Made by a program: the position numbers and the translations under genes | Assembly (NCBI GenBank): GCA_036961445.1 | Contig: JBALVO010000043.1 | Coordinates: forward strand, 1-29,101 | DNA from: JBALVO01 sp036961445 | GTDB taxonomy: Bacteria > Pseudomonadota > Gammaproteobacteria > Pseudomonadales > Halieaceae | DNA length: 29,101 bases | Reading direction: 5' to 3' | The notes under the pieces: generated by a model | What the model saw: only the letters and a program-made list of their open reading frames with translations | What the model was told of the DNA's origin: nothing | Database searches by the model: none | Shown: positions 16,384-24,257 of the stretch, piece after piece | How positions within the stretch are numbered: the first letter of the stretch is position 1 | Layout of the letters: every line of letters begins with the position of its first letter

Positions 16384-16702
16384 ATTAATGGCTCCTGTAT
16401 ATTGGTGTTGTAAAGGTAGTCAGCCGTGCTGGTTGATGCAAGTGTCGCCGTAATATAACCGCTCGGGGTCTTGCTTGCCGCGCTGAGGGCGTCGCAGGTG
16501 GTCAGTGGTCAGTACGTGAATCGGGTATTGCAGTACATCCGATATTAGTATTAGATAGCGCAGCGATTGACAATAATGGAATAAGATAGCATCGTTGGCA
16601 AAACAGACTAATATATAGAGACCGCAAAGCGTTACGCGCTAGTGGTTTGTGGTCTACTATGAATTTGGCTTGCCATTGAATTCGGGGGAAGTGCAGTAAA
16701 AT
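16384..16702. other. Divergent intergenic region between the epoxide hydrolase and sortase genes
   Basis: No gene is supported in 319 bp. It must hold the promoters of both divergent units. TTGACA occurs at 16567-16572 on the plus strand, but no -10 at the normal distance is convincing. An A/T-rich stretch (taatatata) lies at 16609-16616. Downstream of it is the 9-bp inverted repeat at 16620-16654. GGGGGAA at about 16685-16691 is the likely, rather distant, ribosome binding site for the sortase. Confidence 0.4.
16620..16654 (+). repeat. Inverted repeat in the sortase leader
   Basis: GACCGCAAA (16620-16628) pairs with TTTGTGGTC (16646-16654) over 9 bp with one G-T wobble. A smaller AGCG/CGCT stem can form inside. 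It lies about 50 bp upstream of the sortase start and is not followed by a T-run, so it is more likely a leader structure or operator than a terminator. Confidence 0.45.
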
Positions 16703-17425
16703 ATGCCAGCTAAACTGGGCAGTGTAGTCGTACGATCAGGAGAATTGCTGAGTTATTTGGCGGGCATACTTTTAGCCGGCTTTTTTGTGGTACAACTTGC
16801 CCAGGGCGAGGCGCAACGCCAGGATGGTATAGCCGAATTCGAGTCGGTCACCCAAGCTGCTGCGCCCCCACAGAGTGATATCGAGTCACCAAATGCATTA
16901 CTCCCGGTCGCGCCCGAAACGTCTTCGCCGAAATTTGATGACACCACTGCACCAGACACCACCCTATGGGCTTCGGGACGACTGGCCGATTACGAGGCTA
17001 GCCTTAAAGCTGAGCTGCCACCGGTGCTGGGCGTTATGGAAATACCCTCGGTTGGTTTAAAAGTTCCGGTTTATTCTACCAACACCGATCTTGTTATGGA
17101 TCGCGGTGCCGGTATTATTGACGGCATGTCGTATCCTCACGAGCCAGGCAATATTGGTATCTCCGGTCATCGCGATGGCTACTTCCGTGCACTCAAGGAC
17201 GTGCAGGTAGGAGATACCATTCGCCTGCAATCCCTGGAAGGTGAAAAAGTTTTCAAAATCGATGCAATGCAGGTGGTGGCTATCACAGACACGCACCTGT
17301 TGCGCGACACTGATGATCAAACGGTTACCCTGGTAACCTGTTACCCGTTTTATTTTGTCGGGCATGCGCCTAAACGATTTATCGTTACAGCGTCGCTCGA
17401 CACCACTGATGTCAACCAAAACTAA
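16703..17425 (+). CDS. Class D-type sortase
   Basis: Transpeptidase that cuts a C-terminal sorting signal and transfers the protein to an amine acceptor. 240 aa. One N-terminal membrane segment (about 13-31) is followed by a Pro/Ser/Ala-rich linker to about 85. The sortase beta-barrel follows: GVMEIPSVGLKVPVY, then GISGHRDGYFRAL with catalytic His156, then VTLVTCYPFYFVGHAPKRF with catalytic Cys213 and Arg225. The Cys-YPF..G..P.R block is typical of class D sortases. Sortases are mainly Gram-positive enzymes, and the acceptor here is unknown. The next gene, 12 nt downstream, encodes a protein with a matching sorting signal. The ribosome binding site is weak compared with that of the substrate gene. 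Confidence 0.92.
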   Translation: MPAKLGSVVVRSGELLSYLAGILLAGFFVVQLAQGEAQRQDGIAEFESVTQAAAPPQSDIESPNALLPVAPETSSPKFDDTTAPDTTLWASGRLADYEASLKAELPPVLGVMEIPSVGLKVPVYSTNTDLVMDRGAGIIDGMSYPHEPGNIGISGHRDGYFRALKDVQVGDTIRLQSLEGEKVFKIDAMQVVAITDTHLLRDTDDQTVTLVTCYPFYFVGHAPKRFIVTASLDTTDVNQN

Positions 17426-17430
17426 GGAGG
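17424..17430 (+). promoter_or_regulatory. Strong ribosome binding site of the sortase substrate
   Basis: AAGGAGG, a perfect anti-16S match, lies 7 nt before the ATG at 17438 and overlaps the sortase stop codon. The contrast with the weak sortase site implies that far more substrate than enzyme is made from one transcript. Confidence 0.85.
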
Positions 17431-17437
17431 ATTTGAC

Positions 17438-18028
17438 ATGTCCAAGAAGATGATTGTAATAGCAGGAATGGCACTTTCGTTGTCGGCCGGTCAGTTGATG
17501 GCGCAGGACGAAGTGAAAGATATTTCAACGAAAGGGGTGGAGAGCACAACCGTTACTTGTGCAGACCTTAATTGGTCGGCAGAGGTTTTGGCACTCAATC
17601 CCGACATCGGCGCAATGTGCCAAACAGTGTATGAGAAGAATGGCAAGCTGTACGCCAAGACTTCTATCGAGGTGGTTCGTGTTCGTGGTAACGCCATGAC
17701 TTTCCGTCCCATTCACGTCGATGGCACCAAGGGCGACAGCCGCAGTGTAACGTTACACAGCAGCTGGCGTGCTGAGATTGCTGGTCGTACGTATCGCGCA
17801 AGCGACCTGATGCGCGGCCAGAACCTGAACGTTTATCTGCCTGAAGATCGTTTCGCTCTTGTAGTTGAAGATGCCGATGGTCCAGATGATGCAGATATGA
17901 TGGCTATCGTACCAGTAGTAACGGAAATGCCTACTACGGCAAGCCCGTTGTTCCTGATTGGCCTTGCCGGTGGTGCCTTCCTGGCGCTGGGTGGCTTGTT
18001 CAGTGGTATCCGTCGCCGCCTGTCATAA
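17438..18028 (+). CDS. Dedicated sortase substrate, surface or periplasmic protein
   Basis: 196 aa with a full export-and-anchor layout. A signal peptide covers residues 1-22 (cleavage around MAQ). A mature domain of about 140 residues has two cysteines (C41, C61), possibly a disulfide, and is otherwise beta-rich. The C-terminus has M164-P-T-T-A-S-P170, then a hydrophobic stretch of about 20 residues, then IRRRLS. This is the tripartite sorting signal, close to the class D LPxTxSP form with Met for Leu. It is co-transcribed with the sortase and followed by a strong terminator. No known domain is recognised in the mature part, so its role (adhesin, coat or assembly factor) is open. Confidence 0.85.
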   Translation: MSKKMIVIAGMALSLSAGQLMAQDEVKDISTKGVESTTVTCADLNWSAEVLALNPDIGAMCQTVYEKNGKLYAKTSIEVVRVRGNAMTFRPIHVDGTKGDSRSVTLHSSWRAEIAGRTYRASDLMRGQNLNVYLPEDRFALVVEDADGPDDADMMAIVPVVTEMPTTASPLFLIGLAGGAFLALGGLFSGIRRRLS

Positions 18029-18045
18029 GGTTAGCGATAAATCGT

Positions 18046-18069
18046 AAAGGGGCTTCGGCCCCTTTTTTT
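18046..18069 (+). terminator. Strong Rho-independent terminator, probably bidirectional
   Basis: AAAGGGGC (18046-18053) and GCCCCTTT (18058-18065) form an 8-bp stem with a TTCG tetraloop, followed by a T-run to 18069. It ends the sortase operon. The stop of the convergent 111-residue gene lies in the T-tract, so the same hairpin may also end that transcript. Confidence 0.93.
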
Positions 18070-18403
18070 ATTCTTCAATCCACACTTTGCGCAGTGGCTC
18101 GCCGAAATCGTCATAGATAATCTTGCGGCGCGGCTTTGGCAAAGCCTTACGCTTGAGTTGTGGTTTGTGGGTGTATTTGGTTTTGCGACGTGCCTCTATA
18201 GCGGCTACGACCTCGGGCACCAGGGTGCGAGTGGCACGGGGTTCTACAAATAGCCGACGGTTGAGGAATAGGGGAGGGTCACTCGCATCCTTGCCACTTA
18301 TCCCCTGAGGTATATTTTCCACGGCACCACCTTGCCGTAAGAAGCGCTCGGTTTCTTCTTGCAGTTCGTTGCGGATGTCATCTTTTGATTCAGGTATCTT
18401 CAC
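18068..18403 (-). CDS. Small hypothetical protein with FLRQGG-x-IPQG motif (111 aa)
   Basis: The N-terminal part reads ELQEETERFLRQGGAVENIPQGISG. A short helix followed by FLxxGGxVxxI is also seen near the C-terminus of the RNA polymerase-associated SutA protein of Pseudomonas. This is a resemblance, not an assignment. The C-terminal half is rich in Lys and Arg (ARRKTKYTHKPQLKRKALPK), which suggests nucleic-acid or ribonucleoprotein contact. It ends DDFGEPLRKVWIEE. No signal peptide or membrane segment. It shares the terminator with the convergent sortase operon. Confidence 0.7.
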   Translation of the reverse strand: MKIPESKDDIRNELQEETERFLRQGGAVENIPQGISGKDASDPPLFLNRRLFVEPRATRTLVPEVVAAIEARRKTKYTHKPQLKRKALPKPRRKIIYDDFGEPLRKVWIEE

Positions 18404-18467
18404 AATGATTGGATGCCAGTCATGCCTTGATTAGTAAACGGTCTAGTATAACCGTCTACTGTAATTA

Positions 18468-19427
18468 TTACAGGGCTTTGCGGGCTGCGATCTGGCGTCT
18501 CAATTTTGCGCCGGGACCCTCATTTTGTAACACCACTTTATCGCCACTAATGGTAATACCCATGCTGGCAAAAATCGGTTCGAAGTCGGGTACCTGTCTA
18601 GATGCACTGACTTGTTCGAATAGTGGCTGGAACAGCAGCACTTGGTTTAGATCGTCCAACTTCCGTGCTATTACAGGAGCCGACATAGGGTCATTGGAGC
18701 AACACTGATTGAGTTTTGCCAACGCCTTGTCTAATGAGTTGCGACCGCCAGACTGTTGGCGCAGGCGAATATCAGCCGTCATGAAATACCACGCTCCGCT
18801 CCAGTAGACGCGCATGAAACCACCGTTGCTGCGCATGTTGTCGCTTATTAATTGCAGGCTCTGCCCATTGAATGCACTGTCGGCCTGTCCTCTTTGGTAG
18901 CCATTGTAGAGTTTTTGCCACATCTCTTGTTCGCTGAGGACGCCTGCTCGAGCCTGAAGGATATTCTGGTAGTAGCTCGCCAGACCCTCGCTGAACCAGG
19001 CGTCTCCCCAACCCTGGTATGGAATGAGTAGGTGCGAGAGTTCGTGATAGCCAGTCCAGGCGCGGTTCAATTGCTCTGTGGTTGCATGCGCGGCTGTGAA
19101 AAATTCCACCGAGTCCACTTTATCCCGATGTACCTGTGCCCAGGGTATGAGGTCGGCGCTACTGGCCGAAACCGGCGTCACGGTGATTTTCCAGCGTTCG
19201 CGCGGCCAGTGGCCGTAGACCTGCAACAGTGCGTTCGAGATGAATTCCACCCACCGCTGCAGATTGCCTTGCATGGCCGGTTCATACTGCGTGCTGATAT
19301 CAAGCTCCAGTATCCTGCCGCCTTGCTCCAGCGACAGCCCGGGGTTGTTCTGTGCATTGCCAGGCAGAGCAACCAGCAGTAGTAACAGTGCCGCGACTTG
19401 AATGATTTTTCCCGGCGGCGAGTTCAT
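18468..19427 (-). CDS. Exported HExxH metalloprotease-like protein (gluzincin type)
   Basis: 319 aa. A signal peptide covers residues 1-25 (cleavage after GNA). The zinc-site motif H128-E-L-S-H132 is followed by a third ligand, E147, in WFSEGLASYYQ. This arrangement is that of gluzincin peptidases (M1/M61-like). The remainder is helical and lacks the large N-terminal domains of M1 or the PDZ of classical M61, so it is a compact relative. A Cys pair (CC) occurs in the C-terminal half. It lies 8 nt downstream of the MBL-fold gene and is probably co-transcribed with it. The substrate is unknown. Confidence 0.75.
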   Translation of the reverse strand: MNSPPGKIIQVAALLLLLVALPGNAQNNPGLSLEQGGRILELDISTQYEPAMQGNLQRWVEFISNALLQVYGHWPRERWKITVTPVSASSADLIPWAQVHRDKVDSVEFFTAAHATTEQLNRAWTGYHELSHLLIPYQGWGDAWFSEGLASYYQNILQARAGVLSEQEMWQKLYNGYQRGQADSAFNGQSLQLISDNMRSNGGFMRVYWSGAWYFMTADIRLRQQSGGRNSLDKALAKLNQCCSNDPMSAPVIARKLDDLNQVLLFQPLFEQVSASRQVPDFEPIFASMGITISGDKVVLQNEGPGAKLRRQIAARKAL

Positions 19428-19435
19428 GGGGCGTG

Positions 19436-20455
19436 CTAGTTATCCTGCGATTTGCCGGTAAGGGCGGGCGAGGGAGTCGTAACGTCATTGGTGGCTTCAG
19501 TGGCGCTGTCCATGAAACCAGCCAGCTCGGCCATTCTGCTAAACAGTTCTACCACATCGGTAGCGGCCTGCTCGCCGGCGAACTCACGATAAAGGCTGTC
19601 CACATTTACCGCGATGCGTTCAGGGTCTGACCAGGATGAATATTCGGATATTTCGATATCTTTAGCCGCTTCAAACGCGCTTAGGCCAGCGTCATAGCGA
19701 ATCCTGGCCTCGTGCTGCACATATTGTAGATAGTGCCTGACATGCGCAACGCCATGTTTGTCTGTGATCGGTCCATGTCCAGGTACGATCAGGTCAACAT
19801 CCATGTCCTCGATAAGCAGGCAGGCCTTGATCCAGTTTGCGACTGGCCCGGCCCACATCACGGGGGTGCCTTCAATAAAGAGGATGTCACCGGTGAATAC
19901 AGTGCGATCATGCGGTGAATGTACCAATACATCTCCGCGGGTATGTGCAGGGCCGACTTCTATGAGGTGTACTGGCTTATCACCCACGCGTAAATCCAGT
20001 TCGCCGTCAAAGGTGCGAGTAGGGGGTGTGTGACTGATGTTATCGAAGCGAAACTGGCCAAAACAGTGCAGGAAATAATCACCAACACCGCCCATGCCTT
20101 TGGCCGCCTCCATCATGGCGGCCATGGCCTCGGGAGGTAGTTCGTTCATTTCCAGGGCAGAAGCGGTGGAGGCGATGATTTCAGCACCGGTAACGAGTTG
20201 GTTTCCGTGGCAGTGGTCGCCGTTGGCATGAGTATTTACCAATGTGCCAATAGTTTTGCTAAGCGGTTCCGCCTGGCGCATCTTGCGCAGCATTTCGGCG
20301 GTCAGCTCCAGGTCGTAGAGGGTGTCTACGAGTAACGACTCCTCGCCGTCGACGATTAACCCGGCGTTGCTCCACCCCCAGCTGCCATCAGGGGCAAGCC
20401 AGGCATAGGCGCCATGTGCCAGAGGGTGCAGTCCTGCACGTTGTTTGTTGCTCAT
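19436..20455 (-). CDS. MBL-fold metallo-hydrolase
   Basis: 339 aa, cytosolic. The beta-lactamase fold is seen as GLIVDGEESLLVDTLYD, then VNTHANGDHCHGNQL, HTRGDVLVH, VFTGDILFIEGTPVMW and VPGHGP. The metal motif reads H76-x-N78-x-D80-H81, with Asn in place of the second His of HxHxDH. This variant occurs in a recognisable MBL subgroup, so the enzyme may bind one metal or use an altered dinuclear site. It is the first gene of a leftward pair and is divergent from plsC. The substrate is not inferable. Confidence 0.87.
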   Translation of the reverse strand: MSNKQRAGLHPLAHGAYAWLAPDGSWGWSNAGLIVDGEESLLVDTLYDLELTAEMLRKMRQAEPLSKTIGTLVNTHANGDHCHGNQLVTGAEIIASTASALEMNELPPEAMAAMMEAAKGMGGVGDYFLHCFGQFRFDNISHTPPTRTFDGELDLRVGDKPVHLIEVGPAHTRGDVLVHSPHDRTVFTGDILFIEGTPVMWAGPVANWIKACLLIEDMDVDLIVPGHGPITDKHGVAHVRHYLQYVQHEARIRYDAGLSAFEAAKDIEISEYSSWSDPERIAVNVDSLYREFAGEQAATDVVELFSRMAELAGFMDSATEATNDVTTPSPALTGKSQDN

Positions 20456-20525
20456 TTGGGCGGGTTCCGCAGCGAATCAGATCTCAATATTACCGCGAAT
20501 CGGACGAGAAAACAGTCTGCAGATT

Positions 20526-20553
20526 TTGTCTGTGGCCAACATTCTGGTTTAAT
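20526..20553 (+). promoter_or_regulatory. Probable sigma-70 promoter of plsC
   Basis: TTGTCT (20526-20531) and TTTAAT (20548-20553) are separated by 16 bp, with 4 of 6 and 5 of 6 consensus matches. They end about 30 bp before the plsC start, in the divergent gap with the MBL gene. Confidence 0.4.
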
Positions 20554-20582
20554 GCAGGTCGTAACAACTGTGGAATACACGA

Positions 20583-21326
20583 ATGAACGCCATTCGATCG
20601 ACCCTGGTCTTTATCTGGATTGTAATATCAGTAATACCCGTTGGGCTAACGCTGGTGTTTTGTTCGATTTTCCTCAAGGACGACAAGCTGTGGTGGTGGT
20701 TCGCTGCGCCCTGGCTTAAAGGCGTAGTCGTTGCCGCACGAATCATTGGCGGGGTGCAATATCGCTTGCACGGCGCCGAGAATTTGCCCGCAGCCGATGA
20801 TATGCGCCGGATAATTCTGTGTCCCAAGCACCAGTCTACCTGGGAAACATTTTTTTTCCCCAGTATTACCTCCCACCCATTGGCCTATGTGTTTAAGAAG
20901 GAATTATTGCGAATTCCAGTGTTTGGCTGGTGTATCGGTAGCCTGGGCATGATCCATATTGACCGCAAACTGCGCTCCCAGGCCTGGACCAAGGTGGCAG
21001 AACAAGGGCAAATACTCCTGGATCGTGGTAAATGGATTATCATGTTCCCTGAAGGTACACGCACAGAACGCGGTAAAAAGGGTAGCTATAAGGCAGGCGC
21101 TGCTCGTCTGGCAGTGGCCACTGGAGCGTATATTATCCCCATCGCTGTCACCTCAGGGCGCTGTTGGCCGGCGCGTTCCTTTTCGTTTATCCCCGGTATT
21201 GTCGACGTTTCTATTGGTCAACCGGTGCCGGCAGAGGGTCGTGATGCTGGAGAATTAATGGGCGAGATAGAACACTGGATAGAAGCAGAGATGTATCGCC
21301 TGGATCCGCAGGCATACAAGCTATAA
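20583..21326 (+). CDS. plsC: 1-acyl-sn-glycerol-3-phosphate acyltransferase
   Basis: Inner-membrane enzyme that makes phosphatidic acid by acylating lysophosphatidic acid. 247 aa. A hydrophobic N-terminal segment (about 8-30) is followed by the acyltransferase box H83-Q-S-T-W-E88, which is HX4E rather than the canonical HX4D. This variant is common in proteobacterial homologues. The FPEGTR block is at 155-160 and IPIAVTSGR near 190. It is followed 16 nt later by a small membrane protein in the same direction. Confidence 0.92.
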   Translation: MNAIRSTLVFIWIVISVIPVGLTLVFCSIFLKDDKLWWWFAAPWLKGVVVAARIIGGVQYRLHGAENLPAADDMRRIILCPKHQSTWETFFFPSITSHPLAYVFKKELLRIPVFGWCIGSLGMIHIDRKLRSQAWTKVAEQGQILLDRGKWIIMFPEGTRTERGKKGSYKAGAARLAVATGAYIIPIAVTSGRCWPARSFSFIPGIVDVSIGQPVPAEGRDAGELMGEIEHWIEAEMYRLDPQAYKL

Positions 21327-21342
21327 ACCCAAGGAGAATAAT

Positions 21343-21600
21343 GTGTCAGCAGGAAAAATTGTACTACTGGTTATCTACGCTATTTGTGGCGTTTTGGCCC
21401 TCACCCAGGCAGGTACCACCGCGGGAGTTTGGGGCGGCAGAATTTTATTGATATTAGCGGTGGCCCATACCGTAGAAATGATGGTTTTTTTCAAGGCCTG
21501 CCAGCGTGCCGGCGGGTCTCTAGCAGGGCATCTGGTTAACGTTTTTTTCTTTGGAGCCCTGCACATGAAAGAGATTAAAGCTGCCCAGGCGGCCAGCTGA
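21343..21600 (+). CDS. Small integral membrane protein, DUF1145-like
   Basis: 85 aa with two to three hydrophobic segments (residues 4-22, 30-50 and about 58-72). It ends in FFFGALHMKEIKAAQ, reminiscent of DUF1145 proteins. GTG at 21343 is chosen because AAGGAG ends 6 nt upstream and the frame is open; ATG at 21341 is in another frame and stops after a few dozen codons. Probably in one transcript with plsC. Function unknown. It is convergent with the alcohol dehydrogenase gene. Confidence 0.75.
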   Translation: MSAGKIVLLVIYAICGVLALTQAGTTAGVWGGRILLILAVAHTVEMMVFFKACQRAGGSLAGHLVNVFFFGALHMKEIKAAQAAS

Positions 21601-21617
21601 TACTCTTAGGGTCCGAT

Positions 21618-22601
21618 TCAGGGTGCCAGTACAGCCGCGCCACTGAAGCTGCCATTGCGCAAATCGTCCAGTGCTTCGTTGGCCTGCTCTAATGGGTAGA
21701 TGTGGACCACGGTTCTCACCGGGATCTGTGCAGCCAGTGGCAGGAACTCCTCGCCATCAGCGCGCGTGAGGTTCGCCACCGAGCATAGTTCCCGCTCTCC
21801 CCAGAGGATTTCGTAGGGAAAAGCAGGAATCTCCGACATGTGAATTCCAGCGCAAACCACACGTCCTCCTTTGCGTACTGCCCGCAGCGCTTGCGGCACC
21901 AATTCTCCTGCGGGAGCAAAAATGATCGCGCCGTCCAACTCGATTGGAGCATTAACGGTCGAATCCCCGGCCCAGCTCGCGCCTAATTCCATAGCAAACG
22001 CCTGCGCCTCGTTATCGCCTTTGCGGGTAAAGGCATAGATTTTCTGACCGTGATAACGCGCGACCTGTATCAGAATGTGTGCCGCAGCCCCAAATCCATA
22101 CAGGCCAATGTGCTCGCAGGATTCTACGAGTCGATACGCGCGATAGCCAATCAAGCCGGCACAGAGCAGGGGAGCTGCCTGTTGGTCTTCGTAGGCTGCT
22201 GGTAAGGGGAAACAGTAGTTGGCATCGGCAACTGTATATTCGGCAAAGCCACCGTTGACCTGGTACCCGGTGTAACGTGCCTCATCGCACAGGTTCTCCT
22301 TGCCGTGGCTGCAATACCAACAGTGACCACAGCTGCCTCCCAACCAGGGCACGCCTACCCGCTGGCCCACGTGGAAACCATTAACCTGCGCGCCCATGGC
22401 CTCTACTACACCCACGATCTGGTGTCCTGGTATCAGGGGCAGGGTAGGTTCTTTGAGGTCGCCATCAAGTACGTGTAAGTCAGTACGGCAAATGCCACAG
22501 GCCTTCACTTGCAGTAGCAGCTGCGATGGACTCGGCTCGGGGCGCGGTAGCTCGCGCAGGACCAGCCGGGTATTTTGTTTATCCAGTACCATTGCGCGCA
22601 T
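21618..22601 (-). CDS. Zinc-dependent alcohol dehydrogenase (MDR family)
   Basis: Medium-chain dehydrogenase/reductase, 327 aa, probably oxidising alcohols or reducing aldehydes with NAD(P)H. The catalytic zinc site is CGICRTDLHVLDG and PLIPGHQIVG. The structural zinc cluster is in GGSCGHCWYCSHGKENLCDE (four Cys). The cofactor-binding turn reads HIGLYGFGAAAHILIQVA, a slightly altered GxGxxG. The start at 22601 has CAGGAG 7 nt upstream; a longer frame from 22622 is less likely. The closest family I recognise is the AdhP/YahK-like MDR group. Confidence 0.92.
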   Translation of the reverse strand: MRAMVLDKQNTRLVLRELPRPEPSPSQLLLQVKACGICRTDLHVLDGDLKEPTLPLIPGHQIVGVVEAMGAQVNGFHVGQRVGVPWLGGSCGHCWYCSHGKENLCDEARYTGYQVNGGFAEYTVADANYCFPLPAAYEDQQAAPLLCAGLIGYRAYRLVESCEHIGLYGFGAAAHILIQVARYHGQKIYAFTRKGDNEAQAFAMELGASWAGDSTVNAPIELDGAIIFAPAGELVPQALRAVRKGGRVVCAGIHMSEIPAFPYEILWGERELCSVANLTRADGEEFLPLAAQIPVRTVVHIYPLEQANEALDDLRNGSFSGAAVLAP

Positions 22602-22638
22602 AGATAATCTCCTGTCTTGCAAAGGGTTGGACCATTAG

Positions 22639-22659
22639 CGCGATCTTCGCGTTTTTTTT
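22639..22659 (+). terminator. Orphan plus-strand intrinsic terminator
   Basis: CGCGA (22639-22643) and TCGCG (22647-22651) form a 5-bp stem with loop TCT, followed by eight T residues (22652-22659). It reads on the plus strand although both flanking genes are on the minus strand, so no annotated transcript ends here. Confidence 0.5.
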
Positions 22660-22680
22660 ATAATGGCGGTTAGCAGAGGC

Positions 22681-24162
22681 TTATTTCTGCATGGCCTTAC
22701 TCATGGTTTTACAAAATTTTTTAAGAATCTGGATGCGTGCGTAGTGCTTGTCGTTGCCAGATATCAGTGTCCAGGGAGCATGGCGGGTGCTGGTGTGGCT
22801 CACCATCTGGTCGATAGCCAGTTCGTAATCATGCCATTTTTCTCGGTTGCGCCAATCGTCATCGGTAATTTTATAATGTTTGTGTGGTTCTTGTTCTCTC
22901 GCCTTAAAACGCCGCAACTGCTCTTCCTGACTTATATGTAGCCAAAACTTCAATACGATACTGCCGTGAGAGGTAAGTTGTTCCTCGAACTGATTGATCT
23001 CACCATAGGCGCGTTGCCACTCTTCATCGCTGGCAAATTGTTCAACCCGTTCCACCAGGACGCGACCGTACCAGGAGCGGTCGAAGAAGGTACAGCGGCC
23101 ATCGCGTTCCAGATGGCGCCAGAAGCGCCAGAGATAGTGATGGGCGCGCTCTTCATCTGTGGGTGCAGCGAACTGGATCAGCCGATAGAGCCTTGGGTCA
23201 ATCGCGCTGGTCACCCGCCTTATTGCCGAACCTTTACCCGCTGCATCCCAACCTTCAAAAACAGCAATGACCGAACGACCCTGTCGGTAGGCATGCCATG
23301 CCAGATCCTGGAGTCTGGCCTGGTACTTTGCCAGTTGCATCTTATACTTGTCTCGTTCCAGTTCCCGGCTCAGGTCTACATTGTCAAGAACTGTGGGCTG
23401 AAGCTCGGTCGCCTGAAGCGTTGTGATAGTGTGGGCATCGCCCGGGGCCGCTAAGGACTGAATTTTGCTGCGCATTGCGTTGAGAATGTAGTCACCCGCA
23501 GTGATTTCCCGGTAGTAACGATCCTCTGCTTCAATCAGGTGCCATGGACTGTGGCTGGTATCGGTTGCCAGAATTAATTGTTCCGACACCTTGATCGCTT
23601 TCTTGTATTTGCCGTGCAAGCCATAGGGGGCATCAGTAACACGCGGATTTTGTTGTTTGCCAGGAGCGGCCCCTTTGAGCTGCAGTCGTTGGGCTTCGCG
23701 GCTGATATGTAGCCACAGTTTGATGATCAGGGTCCCATCATCGACCAGTAGACGTTCAAAGATCTCGATCTGCCTGAGCTGTGACTCAAGCTCCTCGCTA
23801 CTTATGTCATCCGCTAGAGCCGCCTGGCTGGGTTTGGTATACCAGGACCCCAGAAAGATACCGATCTTGCCTTTGGCAGGCAATTTACGCCAAAAACGCC
23901 AAAAATAGGGTCGCGATTCTTCTTCATCGGAATGTTCCCAGAATGTATTGGTCTGTATCCCCCGTGGATCCATCCATTCGTTCAGTCGGTGCACCAAGGT
24001 ACCCTTGCCCGCACCGTCGAGTCCGGCTACTACTATGATCACTGGGCAACCCAGGTCTGCCAGTTCAAACTGCGCCTCCAGCAGTTGCTGCCGTAGAGGG
24101 AGCTCCAGCGCATTAAAGTCGCTACTTTTTAGCCTCTTGCCAACTTCCAGTGTCTCAAACAT
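22681..24162 (-). CDS. pap: Polyphosphate:AMP phosphotransferase (two PPK2 domains)
   Basis: PPK2 class II enzyme that phosphorylates AMP to ADP with polyphosphate. 493 aa carries two fused PPK2 domains, as in Acinetobacter and Pseudomonas PAP. The first Walker A is GLDGAGKG (47-54), and the second is GWDAAGKG (304-311) with SAIRR after it. Each half has its lid and Walker B segments (FWRFWRKLPAKGKIGIFLGSWY and FWRHLERDGRCTFFDRSWYG). The start at 24162 has GGAG 5 nt upstream; an earlier frame from 24183 would add 7 residues. It is divergent from the methyltransferase gene. Confidence 0.94.
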   Translation of the reverse strand: MFETLEVGKRLKSSDFNALELPLRQQLLEAQFELADLGCPVIIVVAGLDGAGKGTLVHRLNEWMDPRGIQTNTFWEHSDEEESRPYFWRFWRKLPAKGKIGIFLGSWYTKPSQAALADDISSEELESQLRQIEIFERLLVDDGTLIIKLWLHISREAQRLQLKGAAPGKQQNPRVTDAPYGLHGKYKKAIKVSEQLILATDTSHSPWHLIEAEDRYYREITAGDYILNAMRSKIQSLAAPGDAHTITTLQATELQPTVLDNVDLSRELERDKYKMQLAKYQARLQDLAWHAYRQGRSVIAVFEGWDAAGKGSAIRRVTSAIDPRLYRLIQFAAPTDEERAHHYLWRFWRHLERDGRCTFFDRSWYGRVLVERVEQFASDEEWQRAYGEINQFEEQLTSHGSIVLKFWLHISQEEQLRRFKAREQEPHKHYKITDDDWRNREKWHDYELAIDQMVSHTSTRHAPWTLISGNDKHYARIQILKKFCKTMSKAMQK

Positions 24163-24222
24163 TTCTTCTCCAGCGAACGTCAATCTGTTTACTTTAGCGT
24201 ATTTTTGCCGACGGCATCAGAC

Positions 24223-24228
24223 TATAAT
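24223..24228 (+). promoter_or_regulatory. Candidate -10 element for the methyltransferase-tamAB unit
   Basis: A perfect TATAAT lies 30 nt upstream of the chosen ATG in the divergent gap. The -35 region at the expected distance (about 24200-24205) is poor, so the promoter may need an activator. Confidence 0.35.
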
Positions 24229-24257
24229 TGTCAGTCCTTGACTTCAGAGAGTTCGCC

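Noticed and set aside
16567..16592. TTGACA as the -35 of the sortase promoter
   Set aside because: No -10 hexamer with 16-18 bp spacing matches. The nearest candidates are 9 or 14 bp away, so a promoter is not annotated.
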